Below are positions 46,771 to 56,124 of a stretch of DNA of 64,000 nucleotides, piece by piece (position 1 is the first letter of the stretch; each line of letters starts with the position of its first letter). The notes beneath the pieces were generated by a model that made no database searches, was not told where the DNA came from, and saw nothing but the letters and a program-made list of their open reading frames with translations. This stretch comes from Fulvivirga imtechensis AK7 (lineage in GTDB: Bacteria; Bacteroidota; Bacteroidia; Cytophagales; Cyclobacteriaceae): contig NZ_AMZN01000039.1 in the NCBI RefSeq assembly GCF_000331535.1, positions 1 through 64,000 on the forward strand, given 5' to 3'. Made by a program: the position numbers and the translations under genes.

Positions 46771-47658
46771 TCACTCAATTGGCAAATATACCTCTGCTTT
46801 CCAATCCTGTTGGTTCGCTCCTAACGTTGGATTACTGTGAAAGTATTCAATCGGCAAACCATCAACTTTATAGTTATTCCTATTGGCAAAGTTAACCAAT
46901 GCATACCACGCTCTATCTGATGTAATATAATTCCCATAATATATGGCCTTTAGTGCTTTAGTTTTTTTAATGAGTTTATAGTCAATTTCTTTGACTTTGG
47001 GAAGGGAGTCTGTTTGTACTATCGGAAAGCAAAAATCAAACTCCAATGTTCCTTTTTCATGATTCCATTTTTCTACTCTTACAATTGGGGGTCCATCTAG
47101 CGTAAGATCAAACTCAGAAACAAATGAAGTCAATACATCATAATCCTTCATCATTCCCTGAGCCTTATCAATTTGAGCCGTTTTTAAATTTCGACAGGCA
47201 CAAAAAGAATTAATATTCTCATTCTCCCCCTCGATCGTAACTTTTGTAATTTCTAAATGAGAGTTAAGTACATCATAAAATTCTTTTACAAGTATTTCTG
47301 AATCCTCTTCCATTTTTGTTTTTGTGAAGGGAACTAGTAACTTGTTTTTTATAGAATTTGATGGCTCAGAAACTTCTACCCGAACATGAGTAATTGAATC
47401 GCTATCTAACTCAAACCTCCATGTGAAAAAGTAATCACTCTTATCCAACTTGATTCTTTGATACAATTTGTTTACTGAATCAATCTTAACAACTGTATAA
47501 TTCATATACTTTCGATCCCATAGTCGAATAGTTTGAATGATATCGCCAGGAGTTGTTTTAGCTTTAAATTTAATAACGAATTGATATGGGATTATAAAAA
47601 TATATAATCCCAACGCTAAAATTCCCACTACCAATGCTGGCATTAAAATTTTCTGCAT
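46771..47658 (-). CDS. Membrane-anchored protein with GyrI-like domain
   Basis: The best start is the ATG at 47656-47658, giving 295 residues that open with a membrane helix (MQKILMPALVVGILALGLYI); a longer frame to 47694 would overlap the upstream gene. A middle SRPBCC-like beta region is followed by a C-terminal GyrI/AraC-effector-binding-type domain (about the last 150 residues, with the typical end YLPIE). Such domains bind small hydrophobic ligands. The start is one base after the VCBS gene stop, so the two are coupled. What it senses in a carbohydrate locus is unknown. Confidence 0.65.
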   Translation of the reverse strand: MQKILMPALVVGILALGLYIFIIPYQFVIKFKAKTTPGDIIQTIRLWDRKYMNYTVVKIDSVNKLYQRIKLDKSDYFFTWRFELDSDSITHVRVEVSEPSNSIKNKLLVPFTKTKMEEDSEILVKEFYDVLNSHLEITKVTIEGENENINSFCACRNLKTAQIDKAQGMMKDYDVLTSFVSEFDLTLDGPPIVRVEKWNHEKGTLEFDFCFPIVQTDSLPKVKEIDYKLIKKTKALKAIYYGNYITSDRAWYALVNFANRNNYKVDGLPIEYFHSNPTLGANQQDWKAEVYLPIE

Positions 47659-47659
47659 T

Positions 47660-50600
47660 CTAGTTATGCAATTTATAGAGTTGGACCCCCCCATTATTAA
47701 TAGTAACTAAAAGATAATTTTCTTTATTAAAAGGGATAATATTAAAATGTCGAATTGATCTATTATATAAGTTTAGGCCAAGATCAACTCCTAGTATAAT
47801 ATCCTCATCACTTTTAATCAAGGCTCCTTCAAATGATCCATATCTTCCATGTAAAGGTTTCATTCCAAAGTAATTACCTCCCAGCAAAACTTCATCTTCT
47901 CCATTAGCATCAAAGTCATACTTTAATTGGCAAATAATAGGTGCCACCTGAAGATGATTATCAAATGCCACAAATTCAAATTTTCCATTTTCATTACTTA
48001 AGTAACCTGATGCAAGTGTTTGGATACTATAGAGTTTAGAATTTTTCAACTGGTCTTTAGTAAATATTTCATCTATAGTTTTACCTGCAAAATCTTTATA
48101 GGATGTAAATTTTTTATGCAGGCTAATGATTTGACCAGCCAAAACATCATAAGAATCTAAAGGATAATAATTTCCATTCTTTTCTATAGCAATCACCGTT
48201 TCTGATTTTCCATTATTGTCAAAATCATTGTAATACATCTTCATAGGGTACTTCTCTGTAGCCCGAAACTTTGAATTAAGTCCCCAATTACCAATAATAT
48301 AATCCTGATCTCCATCTTTATCAATATCAAAAGCCGTAATAGACTGCCATAGCCCATTTAATGGAGCTGACAGCCTTTCTTCTTTAACAAAGGTACCATT
48401 ATCATTTTTTAGAAATATCGGACTCATCCATTCTCCAACAACAATTAAATCCACCGCACCATCATTATTGAAATCTGTCCAAACGGCATCCGTGACCATT
48501 CCAATATTATGAAATAAATCCTGCTGGATGGATGTGAATGTACCTCCATTATTGAGTAATAAATATGATTTTGGCATACTTCCAAAATCATTTGATACGG
48601 ATTGATTGCCTATAAAAACATCCTTATCACCGTCTCCGTCAAAATCACTTACCCTAATACATGAGGCATTCTCAAAATAATCAGGAATATCTTTTCGGAT
48701 CAACTGATCACTTTCTGAAGATACATAGTAGGTATCCAGCAATGGCGGTGAGTCATTGTAGAAATCTGCTCCGCCACTTGCTATTATTAAATCAGTTTTG
48801 CCATCATTGTTAAAATCATCCATAACAGCCTCAATATCTTCTTTTATGGAATCCGCTCTTATAATTGGGAAATGCGCGGATTCAAAACCAGAATCGTTTT
48901 GGATAAAAATCTCACTTGCAATTCTCTTTGATCCACCAAAGAAAATATCCATTAACCCATCGTTGTTAATATCTCCGATGGCTGTAGCGGGGCCTCTGTC
49001 AGATTGCTGATAAGGCAGTAATTTCGTTCTATCAAAGTCCGTATAATTATCCTCGGTATGAGTATAGTCCAATCCAAATTGACCAGGATCAATAGGCAAG
49101 AACAGCGGAGCTTGCTTCTTTAAATTTTCATATGAAAATTTAGCCAAATTATCTTTTTTTTCTATTTCAAGAGTTTGGTTAACAGAGACATCATAATATT
49201 TCTGAACTTCAGAATTCGGCCAGATCACTACTAATGAGTCGATCTTCGCCCTTTTTCCAAAACCAAAGTGAATAACAGGTTCTGAAGAGGACTGAAAACC
49301 ACGCACCGTATACATCTCTTTGTACTGCATAAGGCCTTCGCTATACACATAGAGCTTTGTGCCTATTCCATATTTATTCGGGTTAAGATAGTCAAGTTTA
49401 ATTTTGAGATAGTTGAACTTCTCATTTGTTTGATTAATATAAATACTAACCGGTTGATCCACATTGCTAACTATAATGTCTAAATCACCATCATTGTCCA
49501 AATCCGCCAGTCCCGTTGCGGTAGAGCAGGTATTTTCTGCCGGTAGCCATTGATCTGACATATTATGGAATAAAAAATCGCCCGAACCTTTATAAATATA
49601 GTTCTGAATTTTGCCTGAAGGCATAAGTGACATTGCCTTTTCATCTACAATTTTGGTAGCACCAATAATATCCACGACTTGTTCACTGGACACATATTTG
49701 ATATAATCCAAGTCATTTGGTCTACGGGGTATTCCATTAGAAATAAAAACATCCTGATGCCCATCTTGATCATAATCAGCAAATAAGGCGCTCCAACTCC
49801 AATCTGTTGCTGCTACATTGCTCATTAATCCGGTTTCAATAAACCGACCATTACCTTGATTAATTTGCAACATATTTCTTTCAAACTGGTAATAGTAGCC
49901 AAATTGATTCACCTTCATATTAAGTGTATGGATACCTTCGTCACTCTCCGATCGCTTTAAAATAACTTCATCTTCAGGCAACATATCCAAACTTATCAGG
50001 TCCGGGAACCCATCATGGTTAATGTCAGCTACATCGTTGCCCATCGAAAATCGACTGGAATATGTGAATGATTCTCTTAATTGCTCCCGAAACGTGCCAT
50101 CACCATTATTAATATAATAGTAATCGTCCTCATGGAAATCATTTCCGACATAGATATCAGGATATCCATCAAGGTTAAAATCAGCAACGGCTATTCCCAA
50201 CCCATACCCATTAATTCCACCATAAATACCGGCCTCTTCGCTTACATCTACGAACTTATTGCCGTCATTTCTTAATAGCTTATCCCCGGTTTCATATTTC
50301 CTGACATTTCTTTGTTTGGCATGACCGAAAGATTCAGGTGTATGCACAGCATGATTAAGCAAATAGATATCTAAATCGCCATCTAAATCATAATCTAAAA
50401 AAACTGCAGATGAGGAAAAGGAATCGAAATCCAGGCCAAACTCTTTAGAACGTTCAGTAAAAGTATTATCGCCATTATTAATGAACAGCTCATTATGACC
50501 TCCTAAATTCTTCAATCCTACCACGGCACATACATAAATGTCTAATAAACCGTCTCCGTTTACATCAGCCATAACACTGCCAGTATTCCACGAACTATTA

Positions 50601-50914
50601 CCTGAAACACCGGCCTGCTCCGTAATGTCTTCAAATTGAAGATTCCCTTTGTTTAAATATAACTTATTCTTTACCTGGTTTCCTGAAAAGAATAAATCGG
50701 GTAACCCATCTCCGTTAATATCTCCGATGGCGACACCGCCACCATTATAAAAGTATAGATAATCAATGATATTAAAATCTTCAGATTGGGTTAATTTGTT
50801 TTTAAAATCAATTCCTGATCTCTCATTGTCTAGTTTTATAAATAGTTGATCCTGGTCTTTGCAGCCCACAAAAAACAAAGTCAATATCACAAAACTCTCA
50901 ATAGCCCTTTTCAT
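47660..50914 (-). CDS. VCBS/FG-GAP repeat lipoprotein with ASPIC/UnbV domain (second copy)
   Basis: A 1084-residue lipoprotein (C18 in FFVGC) made of two sets of FG-GAP/VCBS beta-propeller blades, each with calcium-binding DxDxDG loops such as DINGDGLPD, DVNGDGLLD, DYDLDGDLD and DLDNDGDLD. Between them at about residues 515-585 is an ASPIC/UnbV domain (GTKLYVY to NQTLEIE). Proteins of this CRTAC1-like build often follow susCD genes in Cytophagales and are thought to bind glycans or act at the surface; no enzyme activity is known. It begins 9 bp after its larger paralogue. Confidence 0.88.
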   Translation of the reverse strand: MKRAIESFVILTLFFVGCKDQDQLFIKLDNERSGIDFKNKLTQSEDFNIIDYLYFYNGGGVAIGDINGDGLPDLFFSGNQVKNKLYLNKGNLQFEDITEQAGVSGNSSWNTGSVMADVNGDGLLDIYVCAVVGLKNLGGHNELFINNGDNTFTERSKEFGLDFDSFSSSAVFLDYDLDGDLDIYLLNHAVHTPESFGHAKQRNVRKYETGDKLLRNDGNKFVDVSEEAGIYGGINGYGLGIAVADFNLDGYPDIYVGNDFHEDDYYYINNGDGTFREQLRESFTYSSRFSMGNDVADINHDGFPDLISLDMLPEDEVILKRSESDEGIHTLNMKVNQFGYYYQFERNMLQINQGNGRFIETGLMSNVAATDWSWSALFADYDQDGHQDVFISNGIPRRPNDLDYIKYVSSEQVVDIIGATKIVDEKAMSLMPSGKIQNYIYKGSGDFLFHNMSDQWLPAENTCSTATGLADLDNDGDLDIIVSNVDQPVSIYINQTNEKFNYLKIKLDYLNPNKYGIGTKLYVYSEGLMQYKEMYTVRGFQSSSEPVIHFGFGKRAKIDSLVVIWPNSEVQKYYDVSVNQTLEIEKKDNLAKFSYENLKKQAPLFLPIDPGQFGLDYTHTEDNYTDFDRTKLLPYQQSDRGPATAIGDINNDGLMDIFFGGSKRIASEIFIQNDSGFESAHFPIIRADSIKEDIEAVMDDFNNDGKTDLIIASGGADFYNDSPPLLDTYYVSSESDQLIRKDIPDYFENASCIRVSDFDGDGDKDVFIGNQSVSNDFGSMPKSYLLLNNGGTFTSIQQDLFHNIGMVTDAVWTDFNNDGAVDLIVVGEWMSPIFLKNDNGTFVKEERLSAPLNGLWQSITAFDIDKDGDQDYIIGNWGLNSKFRATEKYPMKMYYNDFDNNGKSETVIAIEKNGNYYPLDSYDVLAGQIISLHKKFTSYKDFAGKTIDEIFTKDQLKNSKLYSIQTLASGYLSNENGKFEFVAFDNHLQVAPIICQLKYDFDANGEDEVLLGGNYFGMKPLHGRYGSFEGALIKSDEDIILGVDLGLNLYNRSIRHFNIIPFNKENYLLVTINNGGVQLYKLHN

Positions 50915-50923
50915 AAAATCGTA

Positions 50924-53900
50924 TTATTCTTGTCTATTCGAAGTGAAAATTATTGGTATGCCATTATTAATGGCAGCGATTATATATCTGCTTCCATTTT
51001 TGTCAAAAAAAGACTTTAAGTGCCTTATTTCATCCCGAATAAAAAAGCCACTTTCAGAATAATTTTTCCACGTAAAGTCAAGTTTTCCATTACCAATTAA
51101 AACATGGCCATAACTCGCATCCTGACGTGAAAATTGAGGTTTCATTTCAAATTTATTGCCACCCATGATAAGATCCATGTTTCCATCACTGTTGATGTCG
51201 GTACAAGCTATTGCAGAAACATTTGACCACTGTACTTTAGGGGGCAACTTAATGATCGAAAATTTCCCATTTCCTTTATTAACTGCAATAACTGATTCAG
51301 AGATATTAGCGGTTTTTACTACAGAATTGTCGATTACATCAGGTTGAAAGAGTTCCTGTATAGTTCTTTTTGCATAATCCGATGCCTTTAAATTTTGCTT
51401 TTTCAAGCCTGGTAATTGAGCTGTCAACTCCTTCCTCATATGAATCGGATAATCCCCATTAGTGAAATAAGAAGTTGTTATTTGTTCAATTGTGCCGTTT
51501 CCATCAAAATCATTGATCCACAACTTCATCGGATTCTCCTGTGTTGCCAAATAAGGAACATTCGATCCAATATTACCCAAAATCAAATCCACATCGCCAT
51601 CACCATCCAAATCAGAAGTCTCGAGGCCTCCCCAAAACCCATTTAGTGAATCCAGGTTGCTATCCAATTTACTTAGCCTTCTGCCTGAGTTCTTCATAAT
51701 TAGCGGAGCGCCCCACTCCGATATAATAACCAGGTCATCCTTGTTATCATTATCAATGTCCACCCATTTTGCATCAGTGACCATTCCGGCACCTTTTAGA
51801 TCATAGGCATACCTCTCAGTACCATCGGTGAAAGTACCATCGCCATTGTTTATTAAGAATAAATGTTGAGGATCAATTCCATAAATACCCGGGACACTTC
51901 TTGAACCAATAAATAAGTCAATATCCCCGTCTGAATCAAAATCATTAGGTGCTATTACGGAAATATTTGTTTTGGCAAAAGGTAAATTGCTCTGAGATCT
52001 TGTAAATTCTCCTTTGCCATTGTTCAGATACAGACGAGTTTGATAATTATCTTTATCAGCACTGGAGTTTCCCCCGGACCCTACTACCAAATCCAAATCT
52101 CCATCGCCATCTACATCAAAAAATGCTGCTGCTGTATCTTCAAACCCCGCATCATCTAGGAAGCACCGGCTTTTCAAAAGCCTCAATTTCCCGTTTTCAG
52201 TATGTTTATAAATACTGCCTGGCTGGCCTTTTGCCCCACCGACAAAAACATCTTCATTTCCATCATTATCAATATCTCCAACAGCCAGTGCAGGTCCCTC
52301 CTTTGACACCTGTTTATAAATAAGGCCCTCCTGATCAAAATCATCAAACGCATCTTCTTTATGAGATTCCATTAAAGGCTGATCGACTTCTGTCAAAAAT
52401 TGCCCCTTTTGTTTCTTTTTCACGCGTGGCTTATACTCTGTTGCTTCACTTTGGTTAAGTAATATCTTTTGATTTGCCTTTATATTTTTTAACGTTGTAA
52501 TCTTATTATCAGGCCATAGTACTGAGATAGAGTCTACAGTCTCATGGGCACCTAATCCAATAGTCATTAGGTAATCCATTGATGATTGAAATCCACGGGA
52601 TGGCATCTGCTCTTGTAATATAGTGAAGCCTCCTACAAATAATTTAACAGCAGTTCCTATGGCAAAGGTATTACCCCCCATGCCTTTTAATTGAATTTGT
52701 AAAAAGTTGTTATCTGTTAATTGGCTACTTCTGTTTTCAAAAATAAAAGCTTCCATGTTTACATTATTCACCACCAGATCTAGATCACCGTCTCCATCCA
52801 GGTCTCCATAAGCACACCCATTAGAAAAACTCGGGATTTCCAAGCCCCACTCATTGGTAGCATTTTTAAATGTAAGGTCTTGGTTATTTTTGTACGCGTA
52901 GTTAGGAAGCGGTACCGATGGCATCTTGTCAATTATGGAGCTTATTTCTTTCTTCTCCCCAGTTAATACCGTGTTTTGGATTACCTCATTGGCAAAAAAA
53001 TCAACAAAGTCAATATCAGTTAAATCATGAATAATTCCATTAGTGACATAAATATCTTTGTACCCATCATTATCCATATCAAACATCAAACCGGCCCAAC
53101 TCCAGTCTGTTTTGGCAACGCCACTGTAATAGGCAACTTCTGAAAACGTATTATTCCCATTATTTAGCTGCAAGGTATTTTGAATATACTGCTGGTAAAA
53201 ATCTCTCCCTTGCTTCAGCTTGAAAACATCATAGCTTTCAAATTCCATTACACTTTTGATCCTTTGGTCTTTCTCCGGCATCATATCAGTAACGAATATA
53301 TCGTTCAATCCGTCATTGTTAATGTCTGCCATATCTACACCCATTGCTGACAAACATAAGTGCGAAGTCCAGTTCTTTATTTCTTCTGAAAAGGTTCCAT
53401 CCTTCTGATTTATATATAAATAGTCCCTTTCATAAAAATCATTGGAAACATATATATCCGGATATGTATCATTATTTATGTCGCATACAAACACACCTAA
53501 ACCAAAACCTATCAAACTGCCATAAATACCAGCTTCTTCACTAACATCAACAAATTTACCGTTATCGTTTCGTAGTAGAACATCACCAACCCCTCTGAAA
53601 ATTTCAGGTACATCTTCCCATTCACTGGCCCTTTTTTCTCTGTCAGAAGCGTAGCCCAGGCTGCTTACTGGAATATTACTATTATTTAATAAATAAGCAT
53701 CCAAATCGCCGTCCTTGTCATAATCAAAAAATGCAGCATGTGTAGAAAATCCACTTTTCGCCAGATTATACTCACTGGCTTTTTCAGTGAATGTTAAATC
53801 CCCATTATTGATATAAAGATCATTATCATGATTATTTCCCTCCATATTTCCAGCATTGCTGACGTAGATATCTAAAAGACCATCTCCGTTTATATCCACC

Positions 53901-54283
53901 ATTACCACACCGGTGCTCCAGGGCTTATTACCACCAACGCCTGCTGAATCTGTTATATCTTCAAATTTGAAATCACCTTTATTAAGATAAAGACGATTCT
54001 TTTTCATATTAGCAGTAAAGTATATATCGGGCAACCCGTCATTATTTATATCTCCTATGGCCACCCCTCCACCATTGTAAAAATTTCTATACTTGAAAAT
54101 GTTGAAATTCCGTTGATTTTCAATTCCATTGACAAATGAAATACCTGTTTGGTCTGCAGATAACTTGACAAATAAACCATCTCCCTTCTGTTTGATTGAT
54201 TCTCTAAGATTTTCAGAACAACCAAATAAACCAAAGAATATCAAGACATATTTCAGTCCGTTTCTTAATATCAATCTCTTCAT
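50924..54283 (-). CDS. VCBS/FG-GAP repeat lipoprotein with ASPIC/UnbV domain (first copy)
   Basis: A 1119-residue lipoprotein (C22 in LFGCS) with the same plan as the next gene: N-terminal FG-GAP blades, an ASPIC/UnbV domain (FAIGTAVKLF to NQKILLNQ) and a second propeller. Shared phrases such as FYNGGGVAIGDIN, DVSEEAGIYG and DWSWAGLMFD/DWSWSALFAD show the two arose by tandem duplication, now well diverged. It lies 245 bp after susD, beyond a strong terminator at 54471, so it may have its own promoter or depend on readthrough. Likely anchored to the outer membrane as part of a SusCD-linked surface complex. Confidence 0.88.
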   Translation of the reverse strand: MKRLILRNGLKYVLIFFGLFGCSENLRESIKQKGDGLFVKLSADQTGISFVNGIENQRNFNIFKYRNFYNGGGVAIGDINNDGLPDIYFTANMKKNRLYLNKGDFKFEDITDSAGVGGNKPWSTGVVMVDINGDGLLDIYVSNAGNMEGNNHDNDLYINNGDLTFTEKASEYNLAKSGFSTHAAFFDYDKDGDLDAYLLNNSNIPVSSLGYASDREKRASEWEDVPEIFRGVGDVLLRNDNGKFVDVSEEAGIYGSLIGFGLGVFVCDINNDTYPDIYVSNDFYERDYLYINQKDGTFSEEIKNWTSHLCLSAMGVDMADINNDGLNDIFVTDMMPEKDQRIKSVMEFESYDVFKLKQGRDFYQQYIQNTLQLNNGNNTFSEVAYYSGVAKTDWSWAGLMFDMDNDGYKDIYVTNGIIHDLTDIDFVDFFANEVIQNTVLTGEKKEISSIIDKMPSVPLPNYAYKNNQDLTFKNATNEWGLEIPSFSNGCAYGDLDGDGDLDLVVNNVNMEAFIFENRSSQLTDNNFLQIQLKGMGGNTFAIGTAVKLFVGGFTILQEQMPSRGFQSSMDYLMTIGLGAHETVDSISVLWPDNKITTLKNIKANQKILLNQSEATEYKPRVKKKQKGQFLTEVDQPLMESHKEDAFDDFDQEGLIYKQVSKEGPALAVGDIDNDGNEDVFVGGAKGQPGSIYKHTENGKLRLLKSRCFLDDAGFEDTAAAFFDVDGDGDLDLVVGSGGNSSADKDNYQTRLYLNNGKGEFTRSQSNLPFAKTNISVIAPNDFDSDGDIDLFIGSRSVPGIYGIDPQHLFLINNGDGTFTDGTERYAYDLKGAGMVTDAKWVDIDNDNKDDLVIISEWGAPLIMKNSGRRLSKLDSNLDSLNGFWGGLETSDLDGDGDVDLILGNIGSNVPYLATQENPMKLWINDFDGNGTIEQITTSYFTNGDYPIHMRKELTAQLPGLKKQNLKASDYAKRTIQELFQPDVIDNSVVKTANISESVIAVNKGNGKFSIIKLPPKVQWSNVSAIACTDINSDGNMDLIMGGNKFEMKPQFSRQDASYGHVLIGNGKLDFTWKNYSESGFFIRDEIRHLKSFFDKNGSRYIIAAINNGIPIIFTSNRQE

Positions 54284-54470
54284 ACTGCTAACAGTTTTGC
54301 CATATTACATTAATTCTCATTAAATACTCTTTCTTGTCATTTTAAAGATAGCTGATGAGTCAAAAAATGAATTAAATGACTAAAATTCATATTCCATACT
54401 AATTTCATAATTATCAGTTACGGATTGCGTTTATTATGCATAAAAAAATATTGTTGTCCCAAAATACTAT

Positions 54471-54493
54471 AAAAAAGAGGGCTAGCGCCCTCC
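54471..54493 (-). terminator. Rho-independent terminator after susD
   Basis: GAGGGC-TAGC-GCCCTC (54477-54492) forms a perfect 6-bp GC-rich stem, or longer through the palindromic centre, and on the minus strand is followed by six T (54471-54476). It lies 36 bp after the susD stop and before the VCBS genes, so it should lower or stop transcription of the rest of the locus. Confidence 0.85.
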
Positions 54494-54528
54494 TTTTATA
54501 TAAATTTAAAGTTTCAAAAATAAACAGG

Positions 54529-56100
54529 TTAATAACCTTCGTTTTGCACCAAATTTGGATTAGAGAGTAATGCGCTTGCAGGAATAGGGAATAGATTGGT
54601 ATGTCCATCACCAGCCTCTTTAAATTCCCATGCATCATCAAATACCCCAAAACGGATCATATCATTTCTTCTAACATATTCCTGATAAAGTTCTCTTCCT
54701 CTCTCGTCAAGTAAGCCTTGCTCATCCAATGAAGACAGTGGTGGAGTATTCTCTCTTAAGGCCCTAAGTTCATTAACCTCTGCAAGTGCACCACCAGTAT
54801 TTCCCAATCTTAGCATGGCCTCAGCTCTCATTAAATGCGCATCAGCGAATCTTGCTAAAACAGTTCCCGAAGTAAAGGCTCCATTAGCTGGCGAATATTT
54901 CAGTAATCTCATTCCCGTTACTTCATTATTACCCACAAGACCTGGTAGTTCTTTAGTAAACGCAAGTGGAGCGCCTGTTCGGGTTTCTAATGGTACTGCC
55001 GCACCATCTCTCCAGCCATACATTTGACCTAGTTGGAAACCATATCCAAAACCTTGGTTATCAGCATTAGTTGAAGCTAATGTGTGGGTGTACCCGCGTC
55101 TTTCTTCCTGACCTGAACCGATGGAATTGTCATTAGTGGGTCCCTCGAATTTATCATAAAACTCAGCTAGAGTAGTGAATCCATTCCATCCACCACCTCC
55201 ATTTTCCGGGTGCGCCTGATTGTAATGTAAAGCACTCCACATCTTAGTGCCTACATCCGCAGTTACATTCCATATAACGTCCGAATTGGTGAATGTTGGC
55301 CCAACAAAAAGATCAAAGTACGAACCTCCTACCAAAGAATATCCATCGGCTTCAATTTGGTCAACCAGGTCAATGACATCTTGTAAATCATTAGCTCCGT
55401 ACGAGCCAAGATATACTTCAGCGTTCAACTTTACTTTAGCAAGTAAAAATCTGGCGGTTGCCTTTACAGCCCTGGTTTTATTGTCGGACGTTGGGTTGCT
55501 GGCAGGCAAACCAGCAATTGCATCATTTAAGTCCTGTACAATTAAATCATAAGCCTCTGAACGATTGTAAACTGTAGGGATAACATCGGGACCATCAGTA
55601 GGATTCCTAAATGGAACCTGACCATAATAATCCATAATTATCCACATATTATATGCCCTAACAAATTTAGCATGAGCAACCTGCTCCACTGTGGCTTTAC
55701 TCAAAGGGTCAATGACTTCTGTAGCTCTTAAAACCGCGCCATTCTTATTATTCCAAACATTTACAATATCTCGGTGCGTTGGTCCCCACGTGTGTGCATG
55801 TAAAGTTCTCCAAACCCCATTATCTCCCCAGTCAGTACCTCTAGTAGGTACAAGCAATATATCTGATGTTACCTCACTTAAAGCATACATTTCTTCTTGA
55901 GATGCTATCTGACCTGAAATGTTGTTGTACAGGTTATCAACAGACCCAGCGGGATTCTCAACCCCGTTAAAAACTGAAGAGCCACCTTCAGTTATCAATG
56001 AATCTGTCTCATCAATGTCCAGACTACATGAAGATAACAGGAAGCTAAGTAGCACTGCTGATATCAAAAGTCTGTTTTTGATTGTTATATTATTAGTCAT
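54529..56100 (-). CDS. SusD/RagB-type nutrient-binding lipoprotein
   Basis: A 523-residue surface lipoprotein (C25 in LLSSC) that captures glycans on the outside of the cell and delivers them to the SusC channel. TPR-like SusD helices and the usual C-terminal end FPIPASALLSNPNLVQNEGY are present, as is DAHLMRAEAMLRLGN. It is 24 bp after susC. The ligand is not visible in the sequence; neighbouring trehalase and GH65 suggest an alpha-glucoside. Confidence 0.95.
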   Translation of the reverse strand: MTNNITIKNRLLISAVLLSFLLSSCSLDIDETDSLITEGGSSVFNGVENPAGSVDNLYNNISGQIASQEEMYALSEVTSDILLVPTRGTDWGDNGVWRTLHAHTWGPTHRDIVNVWNNKNGAVLRATEVIDPLSKATVEQVAHAKFVRAYNMWIIMDYYGQVPFRNPTDGPDVIPTVYNRSEAYDLIVQDLNDAIAGLPASNPTSDNKTRAVKATARFLLAKVKLNAEVYLGSYGANDLQDVIDLVDQIEADGYSLVGGSYFDLFVGPTFTNSDVIWNVTADVGTKMWSALHYNQAHPENGGGGWNGFTTLAEFYDKFEGPTNDNSIGSGQEERRGYTHTLASTNADNQGFGYGFQLGQMYGWRDGAAVPLETRTGAPLAFTKELPGLVGNNEVTGMRLLKYSPANGAFTSGTVLARFADAHLMRAEAMLRLGNTGGALAEVNELRALRENTPPLSSLDEQGLLDERGRELYQEYVRRNDMIRFGVFDDAWEFKEAGDGHTNLFPIPASALLSNPNLVQNEGY

Positions 56101-56124
56101 GTTTATCTATTTTAAATAGTTATA

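Noticed and set aside
47659-47694. N-terminal extension of the GyrI-domain protein
   Set aside because: It would overlap the VCBS gene; the ATG at 47658 directly opens a membrane helix and follows the stop by one base.
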